Assembly: GCA_963749605.1 (NCBI GenBank)
Contig: CAVVNN010000002.1
Span: 930,001 to 994,000 of the forward strand
Source of the DNA: CAVVNN01 sp963749605
GTDB lineage: Bacteria > Actinomycetota > Thermoleophilia > Solirubrobacterales > 70-9
DNA length: 64,000 nt
Direction: 5' to 3'
Shown here: in pieces, positions 1 through 7,613 of the stretch
Numbering within the stretch: the stretch's first letter is position 1
Layout: every line of letters begins with the position of its first letter
Made by a program: the position numbers and the translations under genes
The notes under the pieces: model-generated
What the model was told of the DNA's origin: nothing
Seen by the model: only the letters and a program-made list of their open reading frames with translations
The model's database searches: none

Positions 1-711
1 CCGCGGCGGCAGCTCGACGTGGAGATCGCTCGAGGGGTCGATCCGGACGCGCAGGCCACTGGATCGCGAGTCGAGCACGTGGCCGCCGCGCGTGCGGTCG
101 TCGGAGATGAAGTGGAGGTGATAGCCGCCGACCTCGATCCCCTCTGCGTAGCTGGGAAAGCGGAAGCCGAGCATCGTCCCCGCTACGTCGCGCAGCTCGA
201 AGACGTGCTGCTCGGCGACGACCTCGGTCAGCGGCCGGTACGGCGGGCTCTGGCGCGGGACCGAGCGGGCGCGGACGAGCTCGAAGCGGCCGTCGAGGCG
301 GATCGCGCACGACGGCGCCCCAGCCGGCACCAGCTCGTCGAGCCGGGTCAGCAGGCCGTCATGGGAGAGCGGGCCACCGAGGGTCGTGTCGATCGACGGC
401 GCGAACGGGCTGACCACCGCGAACGGCGTCTTCTCCTCGGCGGCCACGGGGTGGATCGCGCCGTCGACGTCGGCGCGGAAGAAGCTGCCGTCGACCGCGA
501 TCATCTCGCCGTCGAGGCCGTTCAGCGTGCCGAGGCCGAGGTCGCCGTGCTCGGCCAGCTCGGCGAAGCTGAGGTCGCCCTCATAGGCGCCGTCGAGGAG
601 GGCGCCGATCGTCGAGGCCTGGAAGAGGACGTGCGGCTCACGCTCGGCGTGCAGGTCCTCCTCGCGCATCGTCTCGACGTGCAGGGACCGGATCCAGCGC
701 TCGTCCAACAT
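1..711 (-). CDS. alsD: alpha-acetolactate decarboxylase (3' end cut by window)
   Basis: Reading the minus strand from ATG at 711 gives 237 uninterrupted codons to the window edge. The protein matches the acetolactate decarboxylase family: an N-terminal QASTIGALLDGAYEGDL segment, the block GDLGLGTLNGLDGEM, a TPFAVVSPF stretch, and near the C terminus the metal-binding HLHF and GGHVLD motifs. The enzyme decarboxylates (S)-2-acetolactate to (R)-acetoin with a Zn ion, draining acetolactate from the branched-chain amino acid route into acetoin. A GGGAGG Shine-Dalgarno lies 8 bases before the ATG, which fixes the start. No biosynthetic partner (acetolactate synthase) is in view. The family's usual length is about 240-260 residues, so only a short C-terminal tail is missing. 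Confidence 0.9.
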   Translation of the reverse strand, partial: MLDERWIRSLHVETMREEDLHAEREPHVLFQASTIGALLDGAYEGDLSFAELAEHGDLGLGTLNGLDGEMIAVDGSFFRADVDGAIHPVAAEEKTPFAVVSPFAPSIDTTLGGPLSHDGLLTRLDELVPAGAPSCAIRLDGRFELVRARSVPRQSPPYRPLTEVVAEQHVFELRDVAGTMLGFRFPSYAEGIEVGGYHLHFISDDRTRGGHVLDSRSSGLRVRIDPSSDLHVELPPR

Positions 712-840
712 GGCGAAAGCCTCCCATCGCGTCAAACCGTTCAGCCGCAGCTGACCCCTTCTGCCAGCACAGGAGAATAAAAGTGGACCGTGCACCCGCC
801 TTCGAAGCGAGGCCCCCGGGCGTGTCCGTCGCGTTTGGCT

Positions 841-938
841 CCGGTCGGGCTCGCCTGCGGCACCCGCGGCATCCGCTTAAGGCTGCTTCCTTCCGGACCT
901 GACCTGGTTCGCGTGCCCACGTCGCGCAGGACCCGGCC
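841..938 (-). ncRNA. ffs: signal recognition particle RNA (4.5S type)
   Basis: The minus strand carries the universally conserved SRP domain IV sequence: CAGGTCAGGTCCGGAAGGAA followed by GCAGCC. The flanks pair into the long rod expected of the small bacterial SRP RNA: GGCAC with GTGCC and CCTGCG with CGCAGG, continuing to CCGGGT with GCCCG. That gives a hairpin of about 98 nt; the exact ends are inferred from pairing. It binds Ffh and targets membrane proteins to the translocon. Confidence 0.93.
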
Positions 939-1096
939 GTCAACGCCGCCAGCGGCGCACTGACCCCGAAGGCCGGCCCCTCAGAACGGGATTCGGCCCC
1001 GCTAGAGCGGATTGCGGGTTACAGGGCACCGCTGATTCCCCGCCTAGCACGGTCCGCTCACGATCCTACCCTGCCGGCCATAGGATCGGCCGGCCC

Positions 1097-2326
1097 TTGA
1101 TCCACGTCGACACAGAGTCGTTCTTCGTCATCGTCACGATCGCGGCGCTGGCGGCGGTCACCGTCGCGGTGGTGCCGCGCCGCTTCGCCCCGCCGGTCGT
1201 CGTCGTCGAGCTGTTCCTCGGGATCCTCGTCGGCCCGCAGGTCTTCGACATCGCCAAGACCGACAACTTCATCGACTTCTTCTCCAACCTCGGCCTGGGG
1301 ATGCTCTTCTTCTTCGCCGGCTACGAGATCGACTTCGAGCGGATCAAGGGAAGGCCGCTGAAGCTCGGCGCCTGGGGGTGGCTGCTCTCGATTGGCCTCT
1401 CCTACGCGATTGGAGGTCTCCTCCTCGCCGGCGGGGTGATCGACTCCGCCCTCTATACAGGCTCGGCGATGGCGACGACCGCGATCGGCACGCTGATCCC
1501 GATCCTCCGCGACAACGGCGAGCTGAAGACCAAGTTCGGCACCTACCTGCTGGCGGCCGGCGGCGTCGGCGAGTTCGGCCCGATCCTCCTGGTGACGCTC
1601 TTCCTCTCCACCGACCACCCCCTGCACGAGGCGGCGATCCTGATCGCCTTCATCCTGCTGGCGATCGCGGTGGCGCTCGTCTCGGTGCGCCTCGCCTGGC
1701 GCGGCTGGCCGGCCCTGGAGCGCACCTTCGAGGCGAGCAGCCAGCTCGCGGTGCGGATCACCGTCGTCCTCGTCTTCGGCCTCGTCCTGCTCGCCGGCAA
1801 GCTCGGCCTCGACGTCCTCATCGGCGGCTTCGTCGCCGGGATGATCACCCGCCTGGCGCTCAAGGGCCACGAGCTCCAGATCTTCGAGTCGAAGCTGACC
1901 GCGGTCGGCTTCGGCTTCTTCGTGCCGTTCTTCTTCATTACCAGCGGTATCAACTTCGACCTGGCGGCCCTCGGCTCGCTCACCGCGATCCTCAAGCTGG
2001 TGATGTTCTTCGGGCTGTTCTTGGTGGTGCGCGGCGCCCCGGCTCTGCTGCTCTACCGCGGCGTGCTCGGCGCCCGCGACAGAGCCGCGCTCGCCTTTTA
2101 CTCGGCGACCGAGCTGCCCCTGGTCGTAGCGATCACCACGATCGCGGTCGAGACCGGCCACATGAAGACCTCGACCGCGGCGGGCCTGGTCGGCGCCGCC
2201 ATGCTCTCCACCCTCGTCTTCCCCTTCGTCGGCCTCGCCCTGCGCAAGGAGGCCGAGCGAGAAGAGCGCGAGCCCGGCAGCAAGCCCCCTCCCCCCACGG
2301 GAGAGATCGCCACCGCGCCCCTATGA
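1097..2326 (+). CDS. cation:proton antiporter, CPA2/KefB-like
   Basis: 409 residues starting at TTG 1097. The sequence is almost entirely hydrophobic with about 11-12 membrane segments. It shows the Na+/H+ exchanger-domain hallmarks: VVVVELFLGILVGPQVF near the N terminus, the discontinuous-helix segment LGMLFFFAGYEIDFE, GEFGPILL around residue 155, and LIGGFVAGMIT around 245. The protein probably exchanges monovalent cations (K+ or Na+) for protons across the inner membrane. There is no C-terminal TrkA-N/RCK domain, so it is the short form; the tail (about residues 385-409) is charged. It ends 13 bases before the tRNA-Val gene on the same strand. Ion specificity cannot be read from sequence. 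Confidence 0.88.
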   Translation: MIHVDTESFFVIVTIAALAAVTVAVVPRRFAPPVVVVELFLGILVGPQVFDIAKTDNFIDFFSNLGLGMLFFFAGYEIDFERIKGRPLKLGAWGWLLSIGLSYAIGGLLLAGGVIDSALYTGSAMATTAIGTLIPILRDNGELKTKFGTYLLAAGGVGEFGPILLVTLFLSTDHPLHEAAILIAFILLAIAVALVSVRLAWRGWPALERTFEASSQLAVRITVVLVFGLVLLAGKLGLDVLIGGFVAGMITRLALKGHELQIFESKLTAVGFGFFVPFFFITSGINFDLAALGSLTAILKLVMFFGLFLVVRGAPALLLYRGVLGARDRAALAFYSATELPLVVAITTIAVETGHMKTSTAAGLVGAAMLSTLVFPFVGLALRKEAEREEREPGSKPPPPTGEIATAPL

Positions 2327-2339
2327 TCTCCCCTCTCCG

Positions 2340-2411
2340 GGGCGCGTAGCTCAGTGGGAGAGCGCTCGCTTCACACGCGAGAGGTCGCTGGTTCGAAACC
2401 AGCCGTGCCCA
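2340..2411 (+). tRNA. tRNA-Val (CAC)
   Basis: Complete cloverleaf of 72 nt. The acceptor stem GGGCGCG pairs with CGTGCCC with one G:U. The anticodon arm CTCGC-TTCACAC-GCGAG reads CAC, and the T arm is GCTGG-TTCGAAA-CCAGC. CCA is not encoded; the discriminator base is A. Confidence 0.96.
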
Positions 2412-2439
2412 TTTTCCGGAGTTTGCGGGAACTGTCGTC

Positions 2440-2609
2440 AACACCCCCTAGCGCTCCGCGGCGGGGGGCGCTAGGTTCGCTCCTGCGACTGGGAGAGAGA
2501 GGCCCCGCGGAAGCCAAGCGGGACACCGGCTCGAAGGTGGCGCAACGAGCTTCTGAGCGCGAAGGCTACGCGCATGGCAGGCGAGGAGCGTCATCCCCGG
2601 TCGTTTTTT
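2440..2609 (+). ncRNA. possible structured RNA ending in a T-run
   Basis: No convincing reading frame lies between tRNA-Val and the convergent arfB gene (2412-2755). Within it, CCTAGCGC at about 2447 pairs with GCGCTAGG at 2468-2475. A long-range helix CGCTCCT (2478-2484) with AGGAGCG (2584-2590) would close a domain of about 110 nt, followed by CCCCGGTCG and six Ts (2604-2609) that resemble an intrinsic terminator. I do not recognise the family: RNase P, tmRNA and 6S signature strings were looked for and not seen. It could equally be a tRNA trailer with two terminators. The rest of the gap (2610-2755) shows nothing. Confidence 0.3.
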
Positions 2610-2755
2610 CGTGCCGTCCGACCCCAGGCCTAACGTCCCCGCCGGTCGTGGAGTACCTGCCCTTCCGGCCACGCGCACCGGGGCGCACCCCGGGAGCAGG
2701 GCGTCGTTGGCGAAACCCGGACGGACGCCGCGACTAGCCCGCCCGCTCCCTCCTC

Positions 2756-3169
2756 CTACCCCTCGTCCCCAGTCGGCCTGCGCCTCGCGCGCTTGCGCTC
2801 GCCGGCGCGGCGCTTCTGCTCGAGACGGCGCTGGAGGGAGGCTCTGGTCGGCCTGGTCGGGCGGCGGCGGCGTGGGGTCGCGAGGGCGGTCGCCAGCTTC
2901 TCGGCCAGGCGCTCCAGCGCCAGCTGGCGGTTGCGGGCCTGGCTGCGAGCGTCCTGGGCGACGGCGACGACGGTGCGTCCGGCGCGCTCGAGCAGGCGGG
3001 TGCGCTGGGCCTCGTCGAGGGAGGCCGACGCCTCTACGTCGAAGACGGCTTCCACCCGCGATGCGGTGACGTTGGCATGCTGCCCGCCGGGGCCGGAGGA
3101 GCGGCTGGTGCGCATCTCGATCTCGCCGAGCGGGATCGTGAGGCCGTCGATCTTCAGCTCATCCGGCAC
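2756..3169 (-). CDS. arfB: ArfB/YaeJ-type peptidyl-tRNA hydrolase (ribosome rescue)
   Basis: 137 residues with the release-factor catalytic motif GPGGQHAN (GGQ at about residues 29-31) preceded by RTSRSS. No codon-recognition domains of RF1/RF2 are present. The C-terminal third is rich in Arg and Lys (RRRRPTRPTR, EQKRRAGERKRARRR), as in ArfB, where the tail occupies the empty mRNA channel. The protein hydrolyses peptidyl-tRNA on ribosomes stalled without a stop codon. Its start lies 17 bases from the divergent small gene at 3187. Confidence 0.9.
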   Translation of the reverse strand: MPDELKIDGLTIPLGEIEMRTSRSSGPGGQHANVTASRVEAVFDVEASASLDEAQRTRLLERAGRTVVAVAQDARSQARNRQLALERLAEKLATALATPRRRRPTRPTRASLQRRLEQKRRAGERKRARRRPTGDEG

Positions 3170-3186
3170 GGCCTCACCGTAACGGC

Positions 3187-3408
3187 ATGGCTATCCTCCG
3201 CTCCGTGAGCGAGGCTGAGCACGGGTTCAAGGAGGGCGACCTGGTCTGGGTCGAGGACGGGGATGGGAAGCACCACCCCGGGGTCTTCGTCGGCAACAAC
3301 GAAAGCTCCGGCTGGTTCGGCGGCGGGCCGAGCGCCTACGTCGTCCACCCCGAGGCCCATAGCGCCGAGGTCGTCTCCGTCTTCCGCATCACGCCTCGCG
3401 ACGAGTAG
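3187..3408 (+). CDS. small conserved-looking hypothetical protein
   Basis: 73 codons from ATG 3187; GTG 3205 is an in-frame alternative that would give a 67-residue protein beginning SEAEHGFKEGD. Codon use is typical of the neighbourhood (G/C third positions). The product is acidic and Gly-rich in the middle (VEDGDGKHHPGVFVGNN), with repeated short beta-prone stretches (DLVWVED, AYVVHPE, VVSVFRI), suggesting a small beta-barrel of SH3/Tudor size. I do not recognise a family. It sits between arfB (divergent) and a convergent hypothetical gene 3 bases away. Confidence 0.55.
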   Translation: MAILRSVSEAEHGFKEGDLVWVEDGDGKHHPGVFVGNNESSGWFGGGPSAYVVHPEAHSAEVVSVFRITPRDE

Positions 3409-3411
3409 CCC

Positions 3412-3759
3412 CTAGGACAGCTCCGGGATGTGGCGCTCGACGTGGTCGCCGATCGTGCGCCTCACCCACTCCTGCATCGCCGGGTCGGCCATGCGGTAGC
3501 GGCCGAGCAGCATCGCCTGGTCGGTGAGGGGGAGACCGGCGATCTCCCAGCGCACCGCGAGGCGCTCGAACAGCAGCTCCAAGCGCCGTCGCCAGGCGTC
3601 GTCCAGCGTGGTCGCCTGCCCGGCCGGGGGCTCGCCGATCTTCGCGATCGTCCCGGCGCTGAGCGTCTGCCGCAGGGTCAGCACGTTGCCCGCGTCGTCG
3701 GTGTAGTCGACGGTCGGCGCCGTCTGCCTGGGCCGGCGCCGCTGCTTTCGCCTGGCCAT
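3412..3759 (-). CDS. hypothetical protein, 115 residues
   Basis: Reading frame from ATG 3759 with neighbourhood-like codon use. The N terminus is strongly basic (ARRKQRRRPRQ). A middle section follows (VDYTDDAGNVLTLRQTLS), then an apparently helical C-terminal half with LLFERLAVRWEIAGLPLTDQ and WVRRTIGDHVERHIPEL. The basic start followed by helices would suit a nucleic-acid-associated or ribosome-associated protein, but this is inference only. The gene is followed 18 bases later by the pterin dehydratase gene on the opposite side of its start. Confidence 0.6.
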   Translation of the reverse strand: MARRKQRRRPRQTAPTVDYTDDAGNVLTLRQTLSAGTIAKIGEPPAGQATTLDDAWRRRLELLFERLAVRWEIAGLPLTDQAMLLGRYRMADPAMQEWVRRTIGDHVERHIPELS

Positions 3760-3777
3760 GCGGCCCTCCGCCCGCCC

Positions 3778-4065
3778 TCAGACCAGCGCGTCGAACTTCG
3801 TCGCCAGCTCGAAGTCGGCGGCGGTGAGGCCGCCCTCGGAGTGAGTGGAGAGGGTCACCTCCACCTCGTTCCAGGAGATCGCCACATCGGGGTGATGGCT
3901 CTGCGCCTCGGCCGACTCGACCAGGCTGTCGACGAACCGGACCGAGCCGACGAAATCACCGCAATCGAACGTCTTCGAGATCGCCTCTCCGCTGCGCTCC
4001 CAGCCCGGCAGCTTCGCCAACCTCGCCTCGATCTCGGACTCGTCCAAGAGCGCCATCGCCCCCAT
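3778..4065 (-). CDS. pterin-4a-carbinolamine dehydratase
   Basis: 95 residues, the full length of the family. The signature is SHHPDVAISWNEVEVTLSTH followed by GGLTAADFELA, containing the paired catalytic histidines and the conserved W. The N-terminal LPGW is also typical. The enzyme dehydrates 4a-hydroxytetrahydropterins and can double as a dimerisation partner (DCoH). A second in-frame ATG (4056, MALLDES) may be the real start. The window also encodes FolE2 at 24 kb, so a pterin pathway exists in this organism, although the two genes are not linked. Confidence 0.85.
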   Translation of the reverse strand: MGAMALLDESEIEARLAKLPGWERSGEAISKTFDCGDFVGSVRFVDSLVESAEAQSHHPDVAISWNEVEVTLSTHSEGGLTAADFELATKFDALV

Positions 4066-4113
4066 GCTGCCACATGACGACGGCCAGCAGGCGTCGGCGG
4101 CGGCTCTCGGGCC

Positions 4114-4911
4114 TCAGCCCCCGATCGGCGCTCGCGGGTTGGAGCCCCAGAAGACCACGGTTCCGAGCATCCCGATGATGTGGACGAGGATGATGTTGAC
4201 CACCATCGACTGGGCCGTAGCCGTCCCGACGCCGACCGGCCCCCCGGAGGCGGTGTAGCCGTAGTAGCAGCCGACCAGCACGATCCCGGTGGCCATCACC
4301 ATCCCCTTGGTCAGGCTGAAGATCAGGTCGGGCGGGCTCTGGTACATCCAGAAGATCAGCAGGTAGCCGCCCGCGGACACGTCGCCAACCTGCTGGACCA
4401 CCGCCAGGTAGCTGGCGAAGTACACGACCACGATCCCCACCAGATAGAGAAACGGGATCGCGATCCACGCCCCGAGCAGGCGGGTCGCGGCCAGGAACGT
4501 AACCGGCTGGATCCCCATCACCTCGAGCGCATCGATCTCGTCGGAGATCCGCATCGCGCCGAGCTCGGCGACGATTCCGGTGCCGACCTTGGCCGAGAGG
4601 ATGTAGCCGAAGGCGTAGGGCAGCCCCTCGCGCAGGTCGCAGTAGGCCGAGAAGAGACCGGCCAAGGAGGGGGCGCCGATGGAGCGGTTGAAATAGGCGC
4701 CCTGAAGCCCGCACTGGAGGCCGAGGATGAAGACAAAGGCCCAGATGATCAGCGCCGAGCCGAAGATCAGGATGCCGGCCTGGCGCAGGCTCTCGCCGAA
4801 GAACTTGAGCACCCGGCCCGAGTAGACCTGGCCCGCGACCCGGGAGCCGAAGCGGGCGATCTCCCCGAAGGAGTCGAGCCAGCCGCGGGGGACGTCGAGC
4901 CAGCCGATCAC
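4114..4911 (-). CDS. MlaE/YrbE-family ABC permease (second of pair)
   Basis: Chosen start is GTG 4911, which overlaps the previous gene's stop (GTGA at 4908-4911), giving 265 residues. The protein has the MlaE fold: an N-terminal interfacial helix, then FGSALIIWAFVFILGLQCG, the signature VGTGIVAELGAMRISDEIDALEVMGIQP split over about residues 130-160, and four more membrane helices ending NIILVHIIGMLG. MlaE permeases pair with an ATPase and MlaD/Mce lipid-binding proteins to move phospholipids or sterols. Neither an ATPase nor an Mce gene is in view. It is the last gene of an operon with the first permease and a GntR regulator. Confidence 0.85.
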   Translation of the reverse strand: MIGWLDVPRGWLDSFGEIARFGSRVAGQVYSGRVLKFFGESLRQAGILIFGSALIIWAFVFILGLQCGLQGAYFNRSIGAPSLAGLFSAYCDLREGLPYAFGYILSAKVGTGIVAELGAMRISDEIDALEVMGIQPVTFLAATRLLGAWIAIPFLYLVGIVVVYFASYLAVVQQVGDVSAGGYLLIFWMYQSPPDLIFSLTKGMVMATGIVLVGCYYGYTASGGPVGVGTATAQSMVVNIILVHIIGMLGTVVFWGSNPRAPIGG

Positions 4912-5696
4912 CGGATCGACTGCAGGTCGGGGTTGGTCGCGAGCAGGATCGAGGTGACGACGAACTGGAAGAAGAAGACCGAGACGAGGGCGATGACGAC
5001 CGCCTGGTTGACGGCGCGGCCGACCCCCTCTGCGCCCCCCGATGCCGACATCCCCTTGTAGGAGCAGACGACGGCGATGATCGCGCCGAACATCGTGCAC
5101 ATCAGGACAGAGGCCCAGATGTCGGTGACCGTGGCATTGGTGAAGAGCGTCGCGAAGAAGCCGCCCAGCGATTGGTGGTAGAGCAGCTCGGCGGCGATCC
5201 CGGCGGTGAGGCCGAAGACGATCGCGAAGATGTCGAGCAAGCTGGTGACGATCATCAGCGCCAGGAAGCGCGGCACGACGAGGTTCTTGATCGGGTCGAC
5301 GCCGAGCACCTGCAGGGCGTCGAGCTCCTCGCGGATCTTGCGGGCGCCGAGGTCCGCAGTGATCGCGGTCCCGGCCACTCCGGCCACCACCACCGCGGTG
5401 ACCAGCGGCCCGATCCAGCGAACCGCGGTGACGATGAAGAAACCTCCGAGCCGGTCGAGCGCGCCGAACAGCGACAGCACGCCGGCCGCCTGCAGCCCGG
5501 GGGCGCCCAGGTTGAGCGCGAAGGTCGAGATCGTGAGGGGGAACCACGAGAGCTTCAGCACGAAGAGGAACTGCCCGACCAGCTCCTCGCCGTAGGGATA
5601 GGGCGATCTCACCGCAGAGACGATCGTCTTCGCGGTGAGGATCACCATCTCCCCCACCTGCTCGAAGGCGGGCTTGACGAGCAGGAGCGCTCGCAC
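4908..5696 (-). CDS. MlaE/YrbE-family ABC permease (first of pair)
   Basis: Start GTG at 5696 shares its G with the TAG stop of the GntR gene (TAGTG), so translation is coupled; 262 residues. The MlaE coupling-helix signature is present as AGTAITADLGARKIREELDALQ..VLGVDP at about residues 120-150. Membrane helices include WFPLTISTFALNLG, AVRWIGPLVTAVVVAGVAG, FLALMIVTSLLDIF and the terminal VVIALVSVFFFQFVV. Longer open frame upstream (to 6104) is out-of-frame shadow of the regulator. Together with the next gene it forms the paired YrbEA/YrbEB arrangement known from actinobacterial mce loci. Confidence 0.85.
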   Translation of the reverse strand: MRALLLVKPAFEQVGEMVILTAKTIVSAVRSPYPYGEELVGQFLFVLKLSWFPLTISTFALNLGAPGLQAAGVLSLFGALDRLGGFFIVTAVRWIGPLVTAVVVAGVAGTAITADLGARKIREELDALQVLGVDPIKNLVVPRFLALMIVTSLLDIFAIVFGLTAGIAAELLYHQSLGGFFATLFTNATVTDIWASVLMCTMFGAIIAVVCSYKGMSASGGAEGVGRAVNQAVVIALVSVFFFQFVVTSILLATNPDLQSIR

Positions 5697-6478
5697 TACG
5701 GCTTCTCCCGCCACCAGCTCATCGCCTTCTGCAGCGGTCCGCCGCCCTGCGGCTCCGGCCCCGGCGCCTCGTGCGGGGCGAGCAACTCGGTGCGCCGGGT
5801 GCGCGCCTCGCCTTCCCGCCGGGCGCGCTCCTCCGCCGCCTTCTGCGCCTCCGAGAGCTGCGCGATCAGCGTGTCCCGCGTCTGCTCCAACTCCTCCACC
5901 CCGGCCACATGGGCCTCGGCCCTGAGTCGCGCCGTCGGCAGGTCGCTCGGCAGGTCGCGTGCGTAGGAGGCAAGCTCCGCCTCCAACCTGCCGATCTGGC
6001 GCCGCAGCTCCTGGCGGACCTCGATCGCCTCGCCTTGATCGAGCCGGGCCTGCGCACGCTCGACCGCCGCCGGCTCGCCCAGCACGTCGGGGATGCTCGC
6101 GCATGCCATCGCGACGATCGCCAGGTCGCGCGGGTCGAGGCCGGCCTCCTGGGCCCGCCGCAGCGCCTCCGCCGCCAGCTGCTCCAGTTCCGGCGCGGGC
6201 TCGATCCCCTCGGCGACGAAGGTGCCCTGCCCCTGGCGGCTGACGACCAGCCCCTCGCCCTCGAGACCCTCGTAGACCGCTCTCACCGTGTTCACGTTCA
6301 CCCCGGCCAACTCGGCGAGGCGGCGGAAGCTCGGCAGCCGCTCCCCGCTCGGCAGCCCACCGGTGGCGATCAGCGCCCGCAGGCGCCAGGTCAGCTGCAG
6401 GCCGACCGGAAGCTCATCGCTCGGGTCGGTCGAGAACGGCGTCGGCTCGCTCAACCGGGCGGATGCCTGCTGTGCCAT
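5696..6478 (-). CDS. GntR-family regulator with coiled-coil C terminus
   Basis: Start taken at ATG 6478 (MAQQASARL); the frame is open to 6517 but that part overlaps the -10 element. The winged-helix GntR domain occupies about residues 20-95: VGLQLTWRLRALIATG, then LPSFRRLAELAGVNVNTVRA (recognition helix) and QGQGTFVA of the wing. Instead of a FadR, HutC or aminotransferase effector domain, the remainder is Glu/Arg/Ala-rich helix (EVRQELRRQIGRLEAELAS and similar), predicted coiled coil. This resembles short YtrA-like repressors with an extended oligomerisation region. It heads an operon with two MlaE permeases and probably represses it through the palindrome at 6510-6521. Confidence 0.82.
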   Translation of the reverse strand: MAQQASARLSEPTPFSTDPSDELPVGLQLTWRLRALIATGGLPSGERLPSFRRLAELAGVNVNTVRAVYEGLEGEGLVVSRQGQGTFVAEGIEPAPELEQLAAEALRRAQEAGLDPRDLAIVAMACASIPDVLGEPAAVERAQARLDQGEAIEVRQELRRQIGRLEAELASYARDLPSDLPTARLRAEAHVAGVEELEQTRDTLIAQLSEAQKAAEERARREGEARTRRTELLAPHEAPGPEPQGGGPLQKAMSWWREKP

Positions 6479-6487
6479 CAAATGGGC

Positions 6488-6521
6488 ACAGTAACTGGTC
6501 CTGCGTGTTCTAGTCAACTAG
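6488..6521 (-). promoter_or_regulatory. promoter and palindromic operator of the GntR operon
   Basis: On the minus strand TTGACT (6517-6512) is followed after 18 bases by TACTGT (6493-6488), a good -35/-10 pair. ATG 6478 is only 9 bases further, so the mRNA would be leaderless or nearly so. The -35 is embedded in CTAGTTGACTAG (6521-6510), inverted arms CTAGT/ACTAG around a 2-base centre. The size and position suit a GntR-family operator for autorepression. Confidence 0.6.
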
Positions 6522-6536
6522 CACAGCCCGCCGCGA

Positions 6537-7568
6537 CTACGGCGTGAGGACGATCTTCAGCGCTTCGCGCTGGTCGTAGAGCCGGTAGGCCTCGGCCGCC
6601 TCGTCGAGCTTCATGTGGTGGGTCACCAGCGGCGCCGGGTCCAGCTTCCCCGCCTCGATCAGGGCCAGCACGCGGTCGACGTGGGCGATCACGTTGGCGA
6701 GGCCGAGCCGCAGCGTCAGCCCCTTCAGCCAGGCGAGCCCGATCGGCACCTCGCCGCGGCCGGCGTAGGCGCCGATCCCCGACACCGTGCCGGCGTCGCG
6801 CGCCAGGCTGATCGCCATCTCCAGCGGCGCCGGGTCGCCGACCGCATCGACGACGACGTCGACGCCGCCCTCGGTCGCCGCCCGCACGGCGCGCTTCGGC
6901 TCATCCTCGGTCAGGTGCAACGGCGTCGCGCCGAAGTCCCCCGCCATCGCCAGGCGCTCCGCCACCGTGTCGATTGCGAAGACCTGGACCGCCCCGCCCG
7001 CGAGCGCGGCCTGCACCGCGCAGAGGCCGACCGGTCCGAGGCCGAGGACGGCGACGGTGTCGCCGGCGCGCATCCCCGCGTGGGCGACCGCGTGATAGCC
7101 GGTCCCCATCACGTCGCCGGCGAAGAGCGCGACCTCGGAGGACATCCCCTCCGGCACCCGCCGCAGGGTCAGGTTCGCGCGCGGCACCAGCAGCTGCTCG
7201 GCCTGGGCGCCCTGCAGGTCGCCGAGATGGGAGCCGTGCCCGAAGGTCCTCCCCTTGCGGCAGCGGTGGTAGTCGCCGCGCAGGCAGGCGGAGCAGGTGG
7301 CGCAGGCGGTGTGGAAGCAGCCCAGCACCCGGTCGCCGACGGCGACCCGCTCGACGTCGTCGCCAGCCGCCAGCACGGTCCCCACGAACTCGTGCCCGAT
7401 CGTGAAGCCCGGCTCGACCGGCACCCGCCCGTGGTAGATGTGGAGGTCCGACCCGCAGATCCCGCTCGCCTCGACCCGCACCACCGCGTCGTCGGCGGCA
7501 ACCAGCTCAGGATCGGGCTTCTCCTCGACCCGAACCTCGCCCGGGGCTTGAAAGGTGACGGCGCGCAT
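6537..7568 (-). CDS. zinc-dependent medium-chain alcohol dehydrogenase
   Basis: 343 residues, full family length. The catalytic Zn site is shown by GICGSDLHIYHG (Cys38) and GHEFVG (His/Glu near 61). The structural Zn loop has four cysteines in CFHTACATCSACLRGDYHRC. The Rossmann nucleotide motif is VLGLGPVGLCAVQAA (about residues 170-185), with an acidic residue (AIDTV) after the second strand, favouring NAD(H). The family oxidises alcohols, polyols or formaldehyde-like substrates; the specific substrate cannot be assigned. The gene lies 15 bases beyond the start region of the GntR operon and reads in the same direction, but has its own spacing, so co-regulation is unclear. Confidence 0.9.
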   Translation of the reverse strand: MRAVTFQAPGEVRVEEKPDPELVAADDAVVRVEASGICGSDLHIYHGRVPVEPGFTIGHEFVGTVLAAGDDVERVAVGDRVLGCFHTACATCSACLRGDYHRCRKGRTFGHGSHLGDLQGAQAEQLLVPRANLTLRRVPEGMSSEVALFAGDVMGTGYHAVAHAGMRAGDTVAVLGLGPVGLCAVQAALAGGAVQVFAIDTVAERLAMAGDFGATPLHLTEDEPKRAVRAATEGGVDVVVDAVGDPAPLEMAISLARDAGTVSGIGAYAGRGEVPIGLAWLKGLTLRLGLANVIAHVDRVLALIEAGKLDPAPLVTHHMKLDEAAEAYRLYDQREALKIVLTP

Positions 7569-7613
7569 CGCGCCGAACCGTATCTAGGGCCTGTCCCGGT
7601 AGGGGGCGTGCCC

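Noticed and set aside
19..780. Long plus-strand frame at the left edge
   Set aside because: It is the antisense shadow of the acetolactate decarboxylase gene; only the minus strand gives family motifs and a Shine-Dalgarno.
1058..2161. 367-codon minus-strand frame over the antiporter
   Set aside because: Highly charged, repetitive Arg/Glu/Asp composition typical of antisense of a GC-rich membrane protein; no start signal or motif.
2440..2609. RNase P RNA, tmRNA or 6S RNA
   Set aside because: None of the conserved boxes (GAGGAAAGTCCGGGC, GGTTTCGAC, tRNA-like ends) is found, so only an unnamed candidate RNA is reported.
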